A stretch of DNA of 64,000 nucleotides from contig JAFDYU010000010.1 in NCBI GenBank assembly GCA_018267285.1, positions 1-64,000 on the forward strand. Reading direction: 5' to 3'. Positions 28,131 to 36,617 of this stretch are shown here, piece after piece; the stretch's first letter is position 1; each line of letters opens with the position of its first letter. The DNA comes from Bacteroidota bacterium (GTDB lineage Bacteria > Bacteroidota > Bacteroidia > Cytophagales > Cyclobacteriaceae). A program made the position numbers and the translations under genes. The notes under the pieces are model-generated. The model searched no databases, was not told the DNA's origin, and saw nothing but the letters and a program-made list of their open reading frames with translations.

Positions 28131-30042
28131 AAACTTCCAGTTTTCCAAATTTTCTGAGTTCATATTCTTTAGTCATCAAAAAGATGAGCGGTGTTACAAG
28201 CAAGATGTGCGTGGAAGAAGTGAGTACGCCACCAATCATAGGCAACACAATGGGCTGCATCACATCGCTGCCAACGCCTGTTGCCCACAACACGGGCACT
28301 AAGCCAAACAACGCAACGCTTACCGTCATGATTTTTGGGCGCAACCGCTTGGCTGCTCCGGCAATCACAAATTCTTTCAGTTCGTCCTTAGAAATAGTTT
28401 CGCTTGAGTTGCCCCGAAGTTTCACCAGTTGCTGCATGGCATCGTTCAGGTAAATTACCATCACCACTCCGGTTTCCACGGCAATGCCGAACAACGCAAT
28501 GAAGCCAACGGCTACGGCCACCGACAAATTAACTCCGTAAAAGTAAACCATGTAGGCTCCGCCAATCAACGCAAAAGGAACCGTGATTAAACTGAAGAAT
28601 GCTTCGCGAATGGATTTGAAGGCTAGGTAGAGCGACACAAAAATAATGAGCAGCACCACGGGCAAAATCATCATTAAAGTCTGCTGCCCGCGAATCAGGT
28701 TTTCGTATTGCCCGCTCCACTCGATATAATAACCGTTGGGCATAGCTCCCAATTTTGTATTCAACGTTTCGATGGCTTCTTTCACAGTGCTGCCCAAATC
28801 GCGATCGCGCACATTAAATAGTACTGCCCCCCGCAACATGGCGTTCTCCGAAGTAATCATGGGGGGGCCGTCTTCAAACTTGATCGAGGCAACTGCCGAA
28901 AGCGGCACATTGCCGAGGGCAGGTGTTTTAATTGGAATGCGTTTGAGTTGGTCGATGCTGTTGCGGTAATCTTGTGCCAGCCTAACGCTGATGGAAAACC
29001 GCTGCCGTCCTTCAATAGTCTGCCCAATGGGCGAGCCGCCAATAGCAGATTCTACAACGGTGTTCACATCATTTACGGTTAATCCATAACGGCCAAGAAC
29101 TTGTCGGTTTATGTCGACCGTCAAATACTTTCCCCCGGTAATCGGATCTACGTACAAATCTTTTACACCCGGTATTTCTTCCAACGCTTCTTTCACCCGA
29201 TTTGATAAAACATAAATGCTATCAAGGTTTTGTCCGTACACTTTAACGCCAACATCTGTGCGTATGCCCGTGGCCAGCATGTTAATCCGATTGATGATGG
29301 GTTGAGTCCAACCATTTACCACACCGGGTATTTGCATCTTTGTGTCCAGTTCATTAATAATTTCTTTCTTGGTGATACCCTCGCGCCACTCCGATTTAGG
29401 TTTGAGCATGATTATGGTTTCAATCATACTGATGGGCGAGTTATCGGTGGCCGTACTTGCGCGGCCCGCTTTGCCCAACACTTTGTCCACTTCGGGCACG
29501 GCCTTGATAATTTTATCCTGAACCTGAAGAATGCGTTTGGCTTCTTCGTTAGAGACATCGGGAAGGGTGACGGGCATAAACAAAATTGACTGCTCGTCAA
29601 GCGGAGGCATGAATTCTGTGCCGAGGCTTGTTAAGAGTGGTACGCTCACCACCAACGCCAACACATTTATCCCGATTGTGGTCTTTCGCCATTTCATACA
29701 GGTGCGGATGATGGGCTCGTAAACTTTTTCAAGAAACCGATTGATGGGATTTTTGCTTCCATCGGTAAATTTCCCTTTCATGAAAAAAGAAATAATAACC
29801 GGAGCCAACGTTACCACCAAGAACGCATCTACCAGCATGATAAAAGTCTTGGTGAATGCAAGCGGGTGAAACAACTTGCCTTCTTGCCCCGTGAGTAAAA
29901 AGACGGGTAGGAACGATGTGATGATGATGATGGTAGAATAAAACACACCGCGCGAAACTTGCTTGCTCGATTTTTCAATGATCTCAAGCCGTTCTTGCTC
30001 GTCAATTTTATTGTAGTTTTTCGAAAATAATTTCTTTACCAT
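28114..30042 (-). CDS. cusA: CusA/CzcA-type RND pump, C-terminal part
   Basis: 642 aa that align with CusA from just after the sixth-helix junction to the C-terminus: SRGVFYSTIIIITSFLPVFLLTGQEGKLFHPLAFTKTF, PLDEQSILFMPVTLPDVSNEEA, RINMLATGIRTDVGVKV, then four or more C-terminal helices (ALIGGAYMVYFYG, FIALFGIAVETGVVMVIYL, RPKIMTVSVALFGLVPVLWATG). It lacks the N-terminal helix and first porter subdomains, which are in the preceding ORF. Start ATG at 30042, but the frame is open upstream past the stop of the first half, so this may be the product of a frameshift. Overlaps tolC. Confidence 0.9.
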   Translation of the reverse strand: MVKKLFSKNYNKIDEQERLEIIEKSSKQVSRGVFYSTIIIITSFLPVFLLTGQEGKLFHPLAFTKTFIMLVDAFLVVTLAPVIISFFMKGKFTDGSKNPINRFLEKVYEPIIRTCMKWRKTTIGINVLALVVSVPLLTSLGTEFMPPLDEQSILFMPVTLPDVSNEEAKRILQVQDKIIKAVPEVDKVLGKAGRASTATDNSPISMIETIIMLKPKSEWREGITKKEIINELDTKMQIPGVVNGWTQPIINRINMLATGIRTDVGVKVYGQNLDSIYVLSNRVKEALEEIPGVKDLYVDPITGGKYLTVDINRQVLGRYGLTVNDVNTVVESAIGGSPIGQTIEGRQRFSISVRLAQDYRNSIDQLKRIPIKTPALGNVPLSAVASIKFEDGPPMITSENAMLRGAVLFNVRDRDLGSTVKEAIETLNTKLGAMPNGYYIEWSGQYENLIRGQQTLMMILPVVLLIIFVSLYLAFKSIREAFFSLITVPFALIGGAYMVYFYGVNLSVAVAVGFIALFGIAVETGVVMVIYLNDAMQQLVKLRGNSSETISKDELKEFVIAGAAKRLRPKIMTVSVALFGLVPVLWATGVGSDVMQPIVLPMIGGVLTSSTHILLVTPLIFLMTKEYELRKFGKLEVYETQH

Positions 30043-30047
30043 ACTTT

Positions 30048-31328
30048 TTATTTTTTCGGGTTTAGTTCCTCAAAACGATGCGACAGATTTTTGTACGAAT
30101 TTTCTGCCATGATGATACCGTTATCTACAATTACGCCAATGGCCAGCGCGATACCCGTTAGCGACATGATGTTAGATGAAATATCGAAGGCATTCAATAA
30201 AATAAAACTCGTGGCAATGGTAATGGGTATCTGAATGATGATGCTGGCAGCACTGCGCCAGTGAAACAAAAACAGGATCACCACCAGCGACACCACAATC
30301 ATTTCTTCCATAAGTGTTGTTTTTATGGATGAGATCGATTCTTCAATCAGTTCACTGCGGTCGTACACTATGTTGAACTTCATGCCGCCCGGCAGACCCT
30401 TCGCTACCTCGGTCATTTTCTTTTTCACGGCATGAATAACCTCATCGGCATTTTCGCCATAGCGCATCACCACAATGCCGCCCACCACTTCGCCATCGCC
30501 ATTCTCATCAAAAATGCCGAGCCGTGTTTCGCCCGTCATTTGCACAGTGGCAACATCGCTCACTTTTACTGGTGTTGTGTTCACTGTTTTCAGTGGGATA
30601 TTTTCGATTTCTTCCACCGACTTGAGGTAGCCGGTTGTTTTGATGATGTAGCCGATGTCGTTGATTTCAAACTTGCGCCCCCCCGCTTCGTTGTTGTTGC
30701 TGCGCACGGCCTGAATTACTTCGGGCACGGAAAGATCGTAGTAGATAAGCTTGTTGGGATTGAGCGTTACCTGATATTGCTTTTGGAAACCTCCGAAGGA
30801 AGCAATCTCACTAACACCGGGTACATTTTGCAAACCAAACTTGATGTACCAATCTTGCAAGGCACGCTGTTCTCCCAAATCCATGCCGGGAGCATCGAGT
30901 GTGTACCACAGTATGTGCCCCACACCCGTTCCATCGGGGCCGAGCGTGGGCGTAACTCCTTGCGGCAATAAACGTGTGGCATAGTTTAACCGCTCCAACA
31001 CTCGCTCGCGCGCCCAGTAAATATCGGTATCGTCATTAAAGATCACATACACAAAACTCATCCCGAACATAGACGAGGCCCTCACGTATTTTACTTGTGG
31101 CAAGCCTTGCAAGTTGGTGACCAACGGATAGGTGATCTGGTCCTCGATAATCTGAGGACTGCGCCCCATCCATTCGGTGAATACAATGACCTGGTTTTCG
31201 GATAGATCGGGTATGGCATCAATTTTATTGACACGCACCGAATGCACACCCCAGGCAAACAATCCGGTAGCAACCAACAACACCAGAAAGCGGTTGCGAA
31301 GCGAGAACGATATTAATCCTTCAATCAT
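30048..31328 (-). CDS. cusA: CusA/CzcA-type RND pump, N-terminal part
   Basis: 426 aa from the ATG at 31328 (MIEGLISFSLRNRFLVLL), matching the CusA N-terminus; an ATG four codons earlier is possible. Contains the porter domain (DAIPDLSENQVIVFTEWMGRSPQIIEDQITYPL, GPDGTGVGHILWYTLD, SNNNEAGGRKFEI) and helices 2-5 with the proton-relay Asp in LAIGVIVDNGIIMAENSYKNL. The ORF stops at TAA in CCGAAAAAATAAAAAG. The second half lies in the -1 frame, with ATG six bases beyond the stop. Together the parts make about 1070 aa, a normal CusA. Natural fission, a frameshift site or a sequencing error are all possible. Confidence 0.9.
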   Translation of the reverse strand: MIEGLISFSLRNRFLVLLVATGLFAWGVHSVRVNKIDAIPDLSENQVIVFTEWMGRSPQIIEDQITYPLVTNLQGLPQVKYVRASSMFGMSFVYVIFNDDTDIYWARERVLERLNYATRLLPQGVTPTLGPDGTGVGHILWYTLDAPGMDLGEQRALQDWYIKFGLQNVPGVSEIASFGGFQKQYQVTLNPNKLIYYDLSVPEVIQAVRSNNNEAGGRKFEINDIGYIIKTTGYLKSVEEIENIPLKTVNTTPVKVSDVATVQMTGETRLGIFDENGDGEVVGGIVVMRYGENADEVIHAVKKKMTEVAKGLPGGMKFNIVYDRSELIEESISSIKTTLMEEMIVVSLVVILFLFHWRSAASIIIQIPITIATSFILLNAFDISSNIMSLTGIALAIGVIVDNGIIMAENSYKNLSHRFEELNPKK

Positions 31329-31421
31329 AAAAAGAAACATTAAATAAAATAGACGATCGGAAGCCGCTTAAATAATGCGGCAAGAGAAGAGCGAATGCCC
31401 TTTCTCAGAATAAAAAAGAAA

Positions 31422-31829
31422 TCAGATAAGGAAAGTTCGGTGGGCAACAGTACGATCACTCGCTCGCAGAGGCGAATCGTAGTTGAAGTGGTTTGTGCGA
31501 GAGGAGTGATCAATCGGAATGACTTCGGAAAGAATGATAACAGGGGCTGCCAGAGCAATACATGAAATAGGAGGAATACTAACTTCTACCGAGGCGGCAT
31601 TAAAATCTTCTCCGTTGTGCAGAATAACTTCGTCTTTGCAGCAAGATTTTTTTTCCTGACGGTGGCACGGAGGAAGCTTCTTTTCCATCTCACAGCCATT
31701 GGCTTTAGTAAACAAAGCGATGTTCTGAACTTCGCCCCCGCAAAAGTGCATGCCTACCCTAAAGCTGGTGGACGAAAGCAACACCAACAAGGTTAGGGCT
31801 GTTGACGCTATGGAACGCAGGCTTTTCAT
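31422..31829 (-). CDS. HYC_CC_PP-type small Cys-rich protein
   Basis: 135 aa exported or membrane-anchored protein. Hydrophobic N-terminus (MKSLRSIASTALTLLVLLSSTSF), then conserved-looking metal-ligand clusters: MHFCGGEV, NGCEMEKKLPPCHRQEKKSCCKDE, and a Pro-rich ISIPP-like segment near 85-90. Such proteins, named for HYC, CC and PP motifs, accompany metal-efflux genes in Bacteroidota. It precedes the split cusA by about 90 bases on the same strand and is probably the first gene of that operon. Role as a periplasmic metal binder or sensor is inferred. Confidence 0.7.
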   Translation of the reverse strand: MKSLRSIASTALTLLVLLSSTSFRVGMHFCGGEVQNIALFTKANGCEMEKKLPPCHRQEKKSCCKDEVILHNGEDFNAASVEVSIPPISCIALAAPVIILSEVIPIDHSSRTNHFNYDSPLRASDRTVAHRTFLI

Positions 31830-31935
31830 TTTGATGTGCCAAATATAACGTTTTTTTACCGGAGTTGGTTTTATATAGTTCGGTAAGGGTTTTACACAAT
31901 TTTACAACGTGTACTACAGACCCAATGAATATATG

Positions 31936-32247
31936 CTAATTAGTTGTTTGCCCACCCGCATTTGCCCAGGCTACAATGGTATTGATATCGCTTTGACTTA
32001 ACGAACCGCCTTTGGGCATAACTTTGTTTGTTACTGCAAATTTTATTACAGCCGCATTTACTGCAATTCCCGAGTCGGTATCGAACCCTACCGGTTTGCC
32101 ATACCAAGATTTTGATTCGCTGTGGCAGTGCATACAATTATTGTTAATGATTGTCTTTACTTTAGAAAAGTAAAGTACGGGTTCCACATCATTATAGGTG
32201 CAAGAACCCAACCCAACGAGAGCGAGTAAGAAAATTATTTTTTTCAT
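31936..32247 (-). CDS. Small c-type cytochrome lipoprotein
   Basis: 103 aa. Lipoprotein signal MKKIIFLLALVGLGSC with Cys at 16. One heme-binding motif CMHCH (about 38-42) and a downstream Met in NKVMPKGG that would be the sixth ligand, followed by the terminal helix LSQSDINTIVAWANAG typical of small class I cytochromes. Likely a membrane-tethered electron carrier on the periplasmic side. No obvious operon partner; the nearest gene upstream is an IS element. Confidence 0.85.
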   Translation of the reverse strand: MKKIIFLLALVGLGSCTYNDVEPVLYFSKVKTIINNNCMHCHSESKSWYGKPVGFDTDSGIAVNAAVIKFAVTNKVMPKGGSLSQSDINTIVAWANAGGQTTN

Positions 32248-32519
32248 GTTAAGGCAACAACCGGATGGTCTATCTAAGTTTGATTAAAGTTTATTTTACG
32301 AATATAAAACTGTAAGCTCCCCCTAATTTCGAGCCAATCAAAAGTATAAAAAAGCGGTGCTTACGCTGTTTTTATAATGAGTTTTAAGAGGCATCCCGCT
32401 CTTGGGATGATGACCATCCCAGTCGAACAGGATATTCCTGGCAAGTTGCTCTCCAGCATTGCTTGCTTCCGCTTACCTGTTGATCGTAAAGTTACTGGTG
32501 GCATCTCGATTATAAAAAT

Positions 32520-33317
32520 TCATGAAAGCGCTTCGAGCAGGTCCACGGGAGCCCTGTAGTCGAGGGCTTCGTGAGGTCGGTGGTGATTGTAGTCCAGCAT
32601 CCACTCCTCGATTTTTTCACGCACTTCTTTGAGTGAGTAAAATACGTTGGCGTTCAGCAACTCCTTGCGGATGCTCCCGTTGCACCGCTCCACATATCCG
32701 TTTTGCATGGGCTTGCCCGGTTGGATATACGTTAAGCTTATCTTATGCTGCCGGCACCATTCATCCAACGTGTGCGAGATGAACTCCGGGCCGTTATCAA
32801 CCCGGATCATTTTGGGTAGCCCCCTGAACTCTTTCAAGTATTCCAACACACGAACCACGCGCAACGCGGGCAAAGAGAGGTCTGCCTCCATGGCAAGGAC
32901 CTGCCGGTTGTAATCATCTACTATATTCAGCAAGCGGAATTTACGGCCATCCCACAAACTATCGCTCATAAAATCAACGGACCAGACTTCATTGATTGCC
33001 TGGGGCTGAAATAAGGCCTGCTTCACGCGCGCGGGCAGCCGTTTTTTAAAACGCCTGCGGATGTTGAGCTGCAAGCCCGTGTACACACGGTAGACCCGCT
33101 TGTGGTTCCAGGCCAAGCCCTTCCGCCTTATCCGGAAGAACGATTGCCAGAACCCAATGGCCGGATGGCGGGCCACCAGTGCCTGCAATTCATTGATGAC
33201 AGGGGCATCATTCTTCGATTTAGGGGTATACTGGTGAGTACCCCGCGACACGCTCAGTGTTTTGCACGCCTGACGTTGGCTCACTCCATGGGTTTCAATC
33301 ATGAACTGAACCAGCAT
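32520..33317 (-). CDS. IS3 transposase OrfB (DDE integrase domain)
   Basis: Catalytic subunit with an rve-type DDE core: Asp in EVWSVDFMSDSL, Asp in IRVDNGPEFIS, and Glu in MQNGYVERCNGSIRKELLN. The N-terminal HTH_21-like part includes HPAIGFWQSFFRIRRKGLAWNHKRVYR. The first Met of the frame is at 33317 (MLVQFMIETHGVS), but translation normally comes from -1 frameshifting at the orfA end (33341-33347); the frame is open upstream to 33482. The reading frame itself is intact to LLEALS at 32520. Confidence 0.88.
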   Translation of the reverse strand: MLVQFMIETHGVSQRQACKTLSVSRGTHQYTPKSKNDAPVINELQALVARHPAIGFWQSFFRIRRKGLAWNHKRVYRVYTGLQLNIRRRFKKRLPARVKQALFQPQAINEVWSVDFMSDSLWDGRKFRLLNIVDDYNRQVLAMEADLSLPALRVVRVLEYLKEFRGLPKMIRVDNGPEFISHTLDEWCRQHKISLTYIQPGKPMQNGYVERCNGSIRKELLNANVFYSLKEVREKIEEWMLDYNHHRPHEALDYRAPVDLLEALS

Positions 33318-33334
33318 GCCCTTCTGGTCAGGCG

Positions 33335-33601
33335 CTAAAGCTTTTTTGCAACGGCATCTTTCAATGCTTCGTGCACAAGGCTCAGGTTGGCGTACATCCG
33401 CTTGAGCCGCGAGTTCTCTTCCTCCTACTCTTTCATCCTTTTGACATCGCTGACCTGCATGCCCCCGTAGCGCTGCCGCCACTTATAGAAGGAGGCTGTG
33501 GTGACGCCCAACTCCCGGCAGATTTCTTCTGCCTTGCGACCTGCCTCATGGTCTTGGATCGCTTTTACAATCTGTGTTTCTGTGAATCTTGACTTTTTCA
33601 T
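33335..33601 (-). pseudogene. IS3 transposase OrfA with in-frame amber stop
   Basis: Helix-turn-helix subunit of an IS3 transposase, IS407/IS51-like in appearance: MKKSRFTETQIVKAIQDHEAG, then EEICRELGVTTASFYKWRQRYGGM. At codon 59 (33425-33427) a TAG replaces what is normally a Leu codon in KELEEEN; reading continues in frame as EEENSRLKRMYANLSL...VAKKL to the true stop at 33335-33337. One substitution (TTG to TAG) would explain it. The intact protein would be 88 aa. With the stop, neither full OrfA nor the OrfAB fusion can be made without readthrough. Confidence 0.85.
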
Positions 33602-33657
33602 ATTTAACCATTTTAAAATTGAACTTTATTATTCAACTTTCAAATGGCCGAACTTTA

Positions 33658-34044
33658 GGGAAGCTTACAAAACGAACTTTCCGATTTCGATCGGCTTTCC
33701 GAAGGAGTCCTTTTGGACAATCCTCTTTTCTGGCGCAAGCGTCTCGCTTGTGCTCTCTCTTTCAAAACATAACTCAGCTCAATCAACCCCTTTCTATCAT
33801 AAAAATCACACGGCTACTTACTGAACAAAAAGAAACACAAAGAGGCCATCAAATATTTTATACAACGTTACAGATTTTTATTGGCACAAGCGAGACGCTT
33901 GCGCCAGTCGGGAGTACCCAAGGTTATCAAAAAGAAAGAGACAGATCAAATGACCTGCTTATTAACATCGTTTCATTTTACCATCAACTAAAATCAAATC
34001 ATTACAACTTCAGTTTTTAAAATATGACAGTCTGAGGCACTATT
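33658..34044. repeat. Gene-free stretch with 24-bp perfect inverted repeat
   Basis: No convincing gene. Arms at 33730-33753 and 33884-33907 are exact reverse complements over 24 bases; each arm can itself fold (CAAGCG-TCT-CGCTTG). Nearby, TTTCCGAAGGAGTCCTTTTG (33689-33708) resembles part of repeat copy A at 24200. A 143-codon open frame across this region has no recognisable features and is not called. Confidence 0.6.
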
Positions 34045-35166
34045 CTACTCATTTGGATTATAATCGATAGGCAAAAGCATTCCGATTTTGCTCAAACTTC
34101 CTAAGTAGCCTTCTGTATAAATAAAGAAACGATCAAAATACCCATTCGAGTAAACTACTAAAGAATCAGTTAAAATTTTTACAAAAGATTGTTGATAATG
34201 TTTAGGGTTATAATTTTTTCCGTAATATTTTATGGACAGTGTTCCTTTATTACAAATTACATTTTTACTGGAATCACAAAGTAGCTCCTTACCGTGTAGA
34301 ATTAAAGATTCTATGTTGCTGTTGGCTGGAAGCTTTTTGAGATTTTGATAATATTTTATACTGTCATTGGTTGCATGTAATTTTTTATTAATTAGATTAT
34401 CAGGTGGTCTAATTTGTGGATATACGATGTGAGCTTCATAGCCTTCTTCTATCAACTTATTATTTAAGATACACTTTATGAGGTGATTTAACGATCCCCA
34501 ATAAACCTTTAGCCTAGCTCTTTTCCATTTTGAACGTTGTTTATTATTTGATGGTTTCATCTCCCTAAAAAATACACTGCCCCTAAAAATTAACTTGTCA
34601 GTTCTATATGAAGCTTTAAAATTTTCTAAATTGTATTCTATGTAGTAACCAAGAACCTTATTTTCAATTCTGATTGGGTTTCTTGATAGTGCAAATAAAG
34701 AATTTTCTACTTGATCAAAGTATATATAAATGTCTCTTGGATTCAATATTCTGACATCAGTATCTTTAAATCCTCCCAAAATCAGATTTTTAAATTCCTT
34801 ATAATTTCTTTTTCGATCACTTGAATCTGGCGAAAAAATAGCTTCTGGCAACAAGGTATCCTTAGGAGTTAATAAAATATCCAAAACTAAAGTAGAATCA
34901 CTTTTAACTGAAAAATAAAAATGCTGTGGGTTATATCCCAGATATGTAACTATTAGATCAAATTTTGGAATTGAACTAAATAAAAGTTCAAAATATCCAT
35001 TCTCGTCTGAGCTCGATCCAATTGTGGTGTTATTCAAATATATGGTCGCAAATGGCAATGGTTGACTTGAACCTTTATCTGACACCCGACCTTTCACTAA
35101 AATTTTTTGTGCGTCACAAATTAAGCTAAGAAAAAAAGCACCTATTATAAAAAGGATCCATCTCAT
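34045..35166 (-). CDS. Secreted protein with carboxypeptidase-regulatory-like domain
   Basis: 373 aa from the ATG at 35166, which gives a clean signal peptide MRWILFIIGAFFLSLICDAQ; an ATG 15 codons earlier is in frame but adds a polar leader. Residues of about 22-100 form a CarboxypepD_reg-like beta domain (VKGRVSDKGSSQPLPFATIYLNNTTIGSSSDENGYFEL, then LIVTYLGYNPQ). The remaining 270 residues have no motif I recognise and are rich in Lys, Asn and Tyr. No TonB-dependent barrel follows, so it is not a SusC-type receptor. AT-rich compared with neighbours and isolated next to an IS element, which suggests accessory DNA. Confidence 0.75.
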   Translation of the reverse strand: MRWILFIIGAFFLSLICDAQKILVKGRVSDKGSSQPLPFATIYLNNTTIGSSSDENGYFELLFSSIPKFDLIVTYLGYNPQHFYFSVKSDSTLVLDILLTPKDTLLPEAIFSPDSSDRKRNYKEFKNLILGGFKDTDVRILNPRDIYIYFDQVENSLFALSRNPIRIENKVLGYYIEYNLENFKASYRTDKLIFRGSVFFREMKPSNNKQRSKWKRARLKVYWGSLNHLIKCILNNKLIEEGYEAHIVYPQIRPPDNLINKKLHATNDSIKYYQNLKKLPANSNIESLILHGKELLCDSSKNVICNKGTLSIKYYGKNYNPKHYQQSFVKILTDSLVVYSNGYFDRFFIYTEGYLGSLSKIGMLLPIDYNPNE

Positions 35167-35577
35167 TTTTTTTGAGCTAATTTTACAACGAACAGAAGAA
35201 GAAGTATACAAATAGAAAACAAGTTAAAATTAATATTTCCAGATGAAGATCTATCAGTTCTTTATTTGTAACTTCTTATTCTTCGCGGTGTCACCTGTCT
35301 CAGGAACTCTGCACTTTTTATTATACTGTCCATTTCATCAAGTCACTTGCCATCGTTGGTGTTCTTCACCAACGATCTCGCTCTCAAAAAACAAAGATAT
35401 CTATTCATCGTAGCGACTCAAAAAATTAAATACCGATTTATTCGTTTCGTAAAACGCAGCACCCGAGTATTCATATTCTTCCGGCAGCCGATAAAAACAA
35501 CCCATCAAGCTATATGGCAATGTCGGATGGGTAGGTAATAAAATACAACCAACCAAGAAAATAGTGTGCTGAAAAGT
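35167..35577. other. Intergenic stretch with one perfect hairpin
   Basis: No gene seen. ATCGTTGGTG (35352-35361) and CACCAACGAT (35367-35376) form a perfect 10-bp stem with a TTCTT loop. There is no T tract immediately after it on either strand, so a terminator is uncertain. ACCCATC/GATGGGT (35508-35532 region) forms a weaker pair. Confidence 0.4.
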
Positions 35578-35862
35578 CTAAATTAATTTGGAATAGATAC
35601 TGAATGCAGCAATCCCCATCCCTAAGGTCAATACAAATAAAATTTTAATCCATTGTGTAGAAAGGGTCACTTCCAAATCAATAAGGCCTGCTTTTTGCAA
35701 AACCAATTGCAACACAAGGTAAGCATAAATCAATACTACAATGGAAATTACAATGACCACCGATGCAAACGAAAGCACCGTACTCATTTGAAAAGTGCTG
35801 CCTGCACTTTGAAGCAGAATACTTTTTAAACTGATAAATAAAAACTGGCTTAACGTATTCAT
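35578..35862 (-). CDS. Small membrane protein of the oxidase/NOR-like operon
   Basis: 94 aa with two hydrophobic helices, about residues 28-55 (STVLSFASVVIVISIVVLIYAYLVL) and 70-90 (ILFVLTLGMGIAAFSIYS). Its start overlaps the stop of the SCO gene by four bases (ATGA type), so translational coupling is likely. I do not recognise a family. By position it could be an accessory or small structural subunit of the heme-copper enzyme encoded upstream. Confidence 0.65.
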   Translation of the reverse strand: MNTLSQFLFISLKSILLQSAGSTFQMSTVLSFASVVIVISIVVLIYAYLVLQLVLQKAGLIDLEVTLSTQWIKILFVLTLGMGIAAFSIYSKLI

Positions 35863-36617
35863 TGTTGGTTTTGGGTTAAGGTTGAATAACTATGCTTCTT
35901 TCTGGCTTTGCCTGAAATGATCTGCAATAACAAAAGTAAACTTACCGTAAAGATTGCCGGAGCAACGATTAACAAAAGCCCCCAGTTCATCCGCCAGTTA
36001 CCGCTGGCCGGATCGAAGCGGAAGCAACTCATCCATACGTTGCTGCCCAACGTGGAGTAAACCGGAACAAAATCATGGGTCAATTCTTTGAAGAGACGAT
36101 TCCATTGATCGTTGGTGGGTAGGCCTTCAATCCATTGCAGTATTTTGCCGTTGGTGTCGATCAAAGCGAGGATGGTATTGTGTTCGTATAAATTATCTAC
36201 TACTTGAAGCTCAAGCCCGAGTGAAGTCAGTAGTCGGTCGCTGCTCTCTTGCTCAAGCACCCCAAACGTCCAATTGGCAGGAGGGGGGCTGGCTTCGGTA
36301 AAGCCGGCTAACTTAGACAAACGTTTGGAGTCATCGTTCGGGTCGAAACTCAATACCATCATCTGAAAATTACTTTCATTGGTACCTTGCAGCAAAACAC
36401 GATCACGAATTTGTAGCAGATAGGGGTTGCACACACCGGGGCAACGGCTATACGCAAAGGTTATCAGTACAGGTTTTTGAGAATACCAACGTGAAATAGG
36501 CCGTGCAGAGGAGTCAGCGGTTAGAATTCTCACATCCGGAATTTCCCTTAGCAGAAATTCCATCTCACCCGTTTTTTGTAAGGGAAGAAAATTCAGGAGA
36601 ATAATTGCCCAACACAT
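35859..36617 (-). CDS. SCO1/SenC-family copper chaperone-like protein
   Basis: 252 aa thioredoxin-fold protein, used in relatives to metallate or reduce the CuA centre of cytochrome oxidase. The metal/thiol motif is Cys59-x3-Cys63 in AYSRCPGVCNPY, and the conserved His occurs in NLYEHNTILALID. A C-terminal membrane helix (about 218-240, GLLLIVAPAIFTVSLLLLLQI) and a short hydrophobic N-terminus place the domain outside the membrane. Unlike typical SCO proteins it carries the C-terminal anchor and a stretch (TLGSNVWMSCFRFDPASGNW) between domain and anchor. Its start overlaps the catalytic subunit gene by 25 bases. Confidence 0.85.
   Translation of the reverse strand: MCWAIILLNFLPLQKTGEMEFLLREIPDVRILTADSSARPISRWYSQKPVLITFAYSRCPGVCNPYLLQIRDRVLLQGTNESNFQMMVLSFDPNDDSKRLSKLAGFTEASPPPANWTFGVLEQESSDRLLTSLGLELQVVDNLYEHNTILALIDTNGKILQWIEGLPTNDQWNRLFKELTHDFVPVYSTLGSNVWMSCFRFDPASGNWRMNWGLLLIVAPAIFTVSLLLLLQIISGKARKKHSYSTLTQNQQ

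Larger units (their letters stand above)
32487..33657 (-). mobile_element. IS3-family insertion sequence with damaged orfA
   Basis: About 1.17 kb element on the minus strand, with orfA (33335-33601) and orfB (to 32520) in -1 relation. A classic A AAA AAG slippery heptamer is present at 33341-33347 (minus strand) just before the orfA stop. Candidate ends are TAAAGTT (32487-32493) and AACTTTA (33651-33657); these are complementary but short, and no clear target duplication is seen, so the boundaries are provisional. An amber codon interrupts orfA. Confidence 0.75.

Noticed and set aside
33589-34020. 143-codon plus-strand open frame
   Set aside because: Crosses the orfA start side and the 24-bp inverted repeat, has unusual composition and no recognisable domain.
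35352-35376. Perfect 10-bp hairpin as a terminator
   Set aside because: No T tract follows directly on either strand, so it is only listed as a hairpin.
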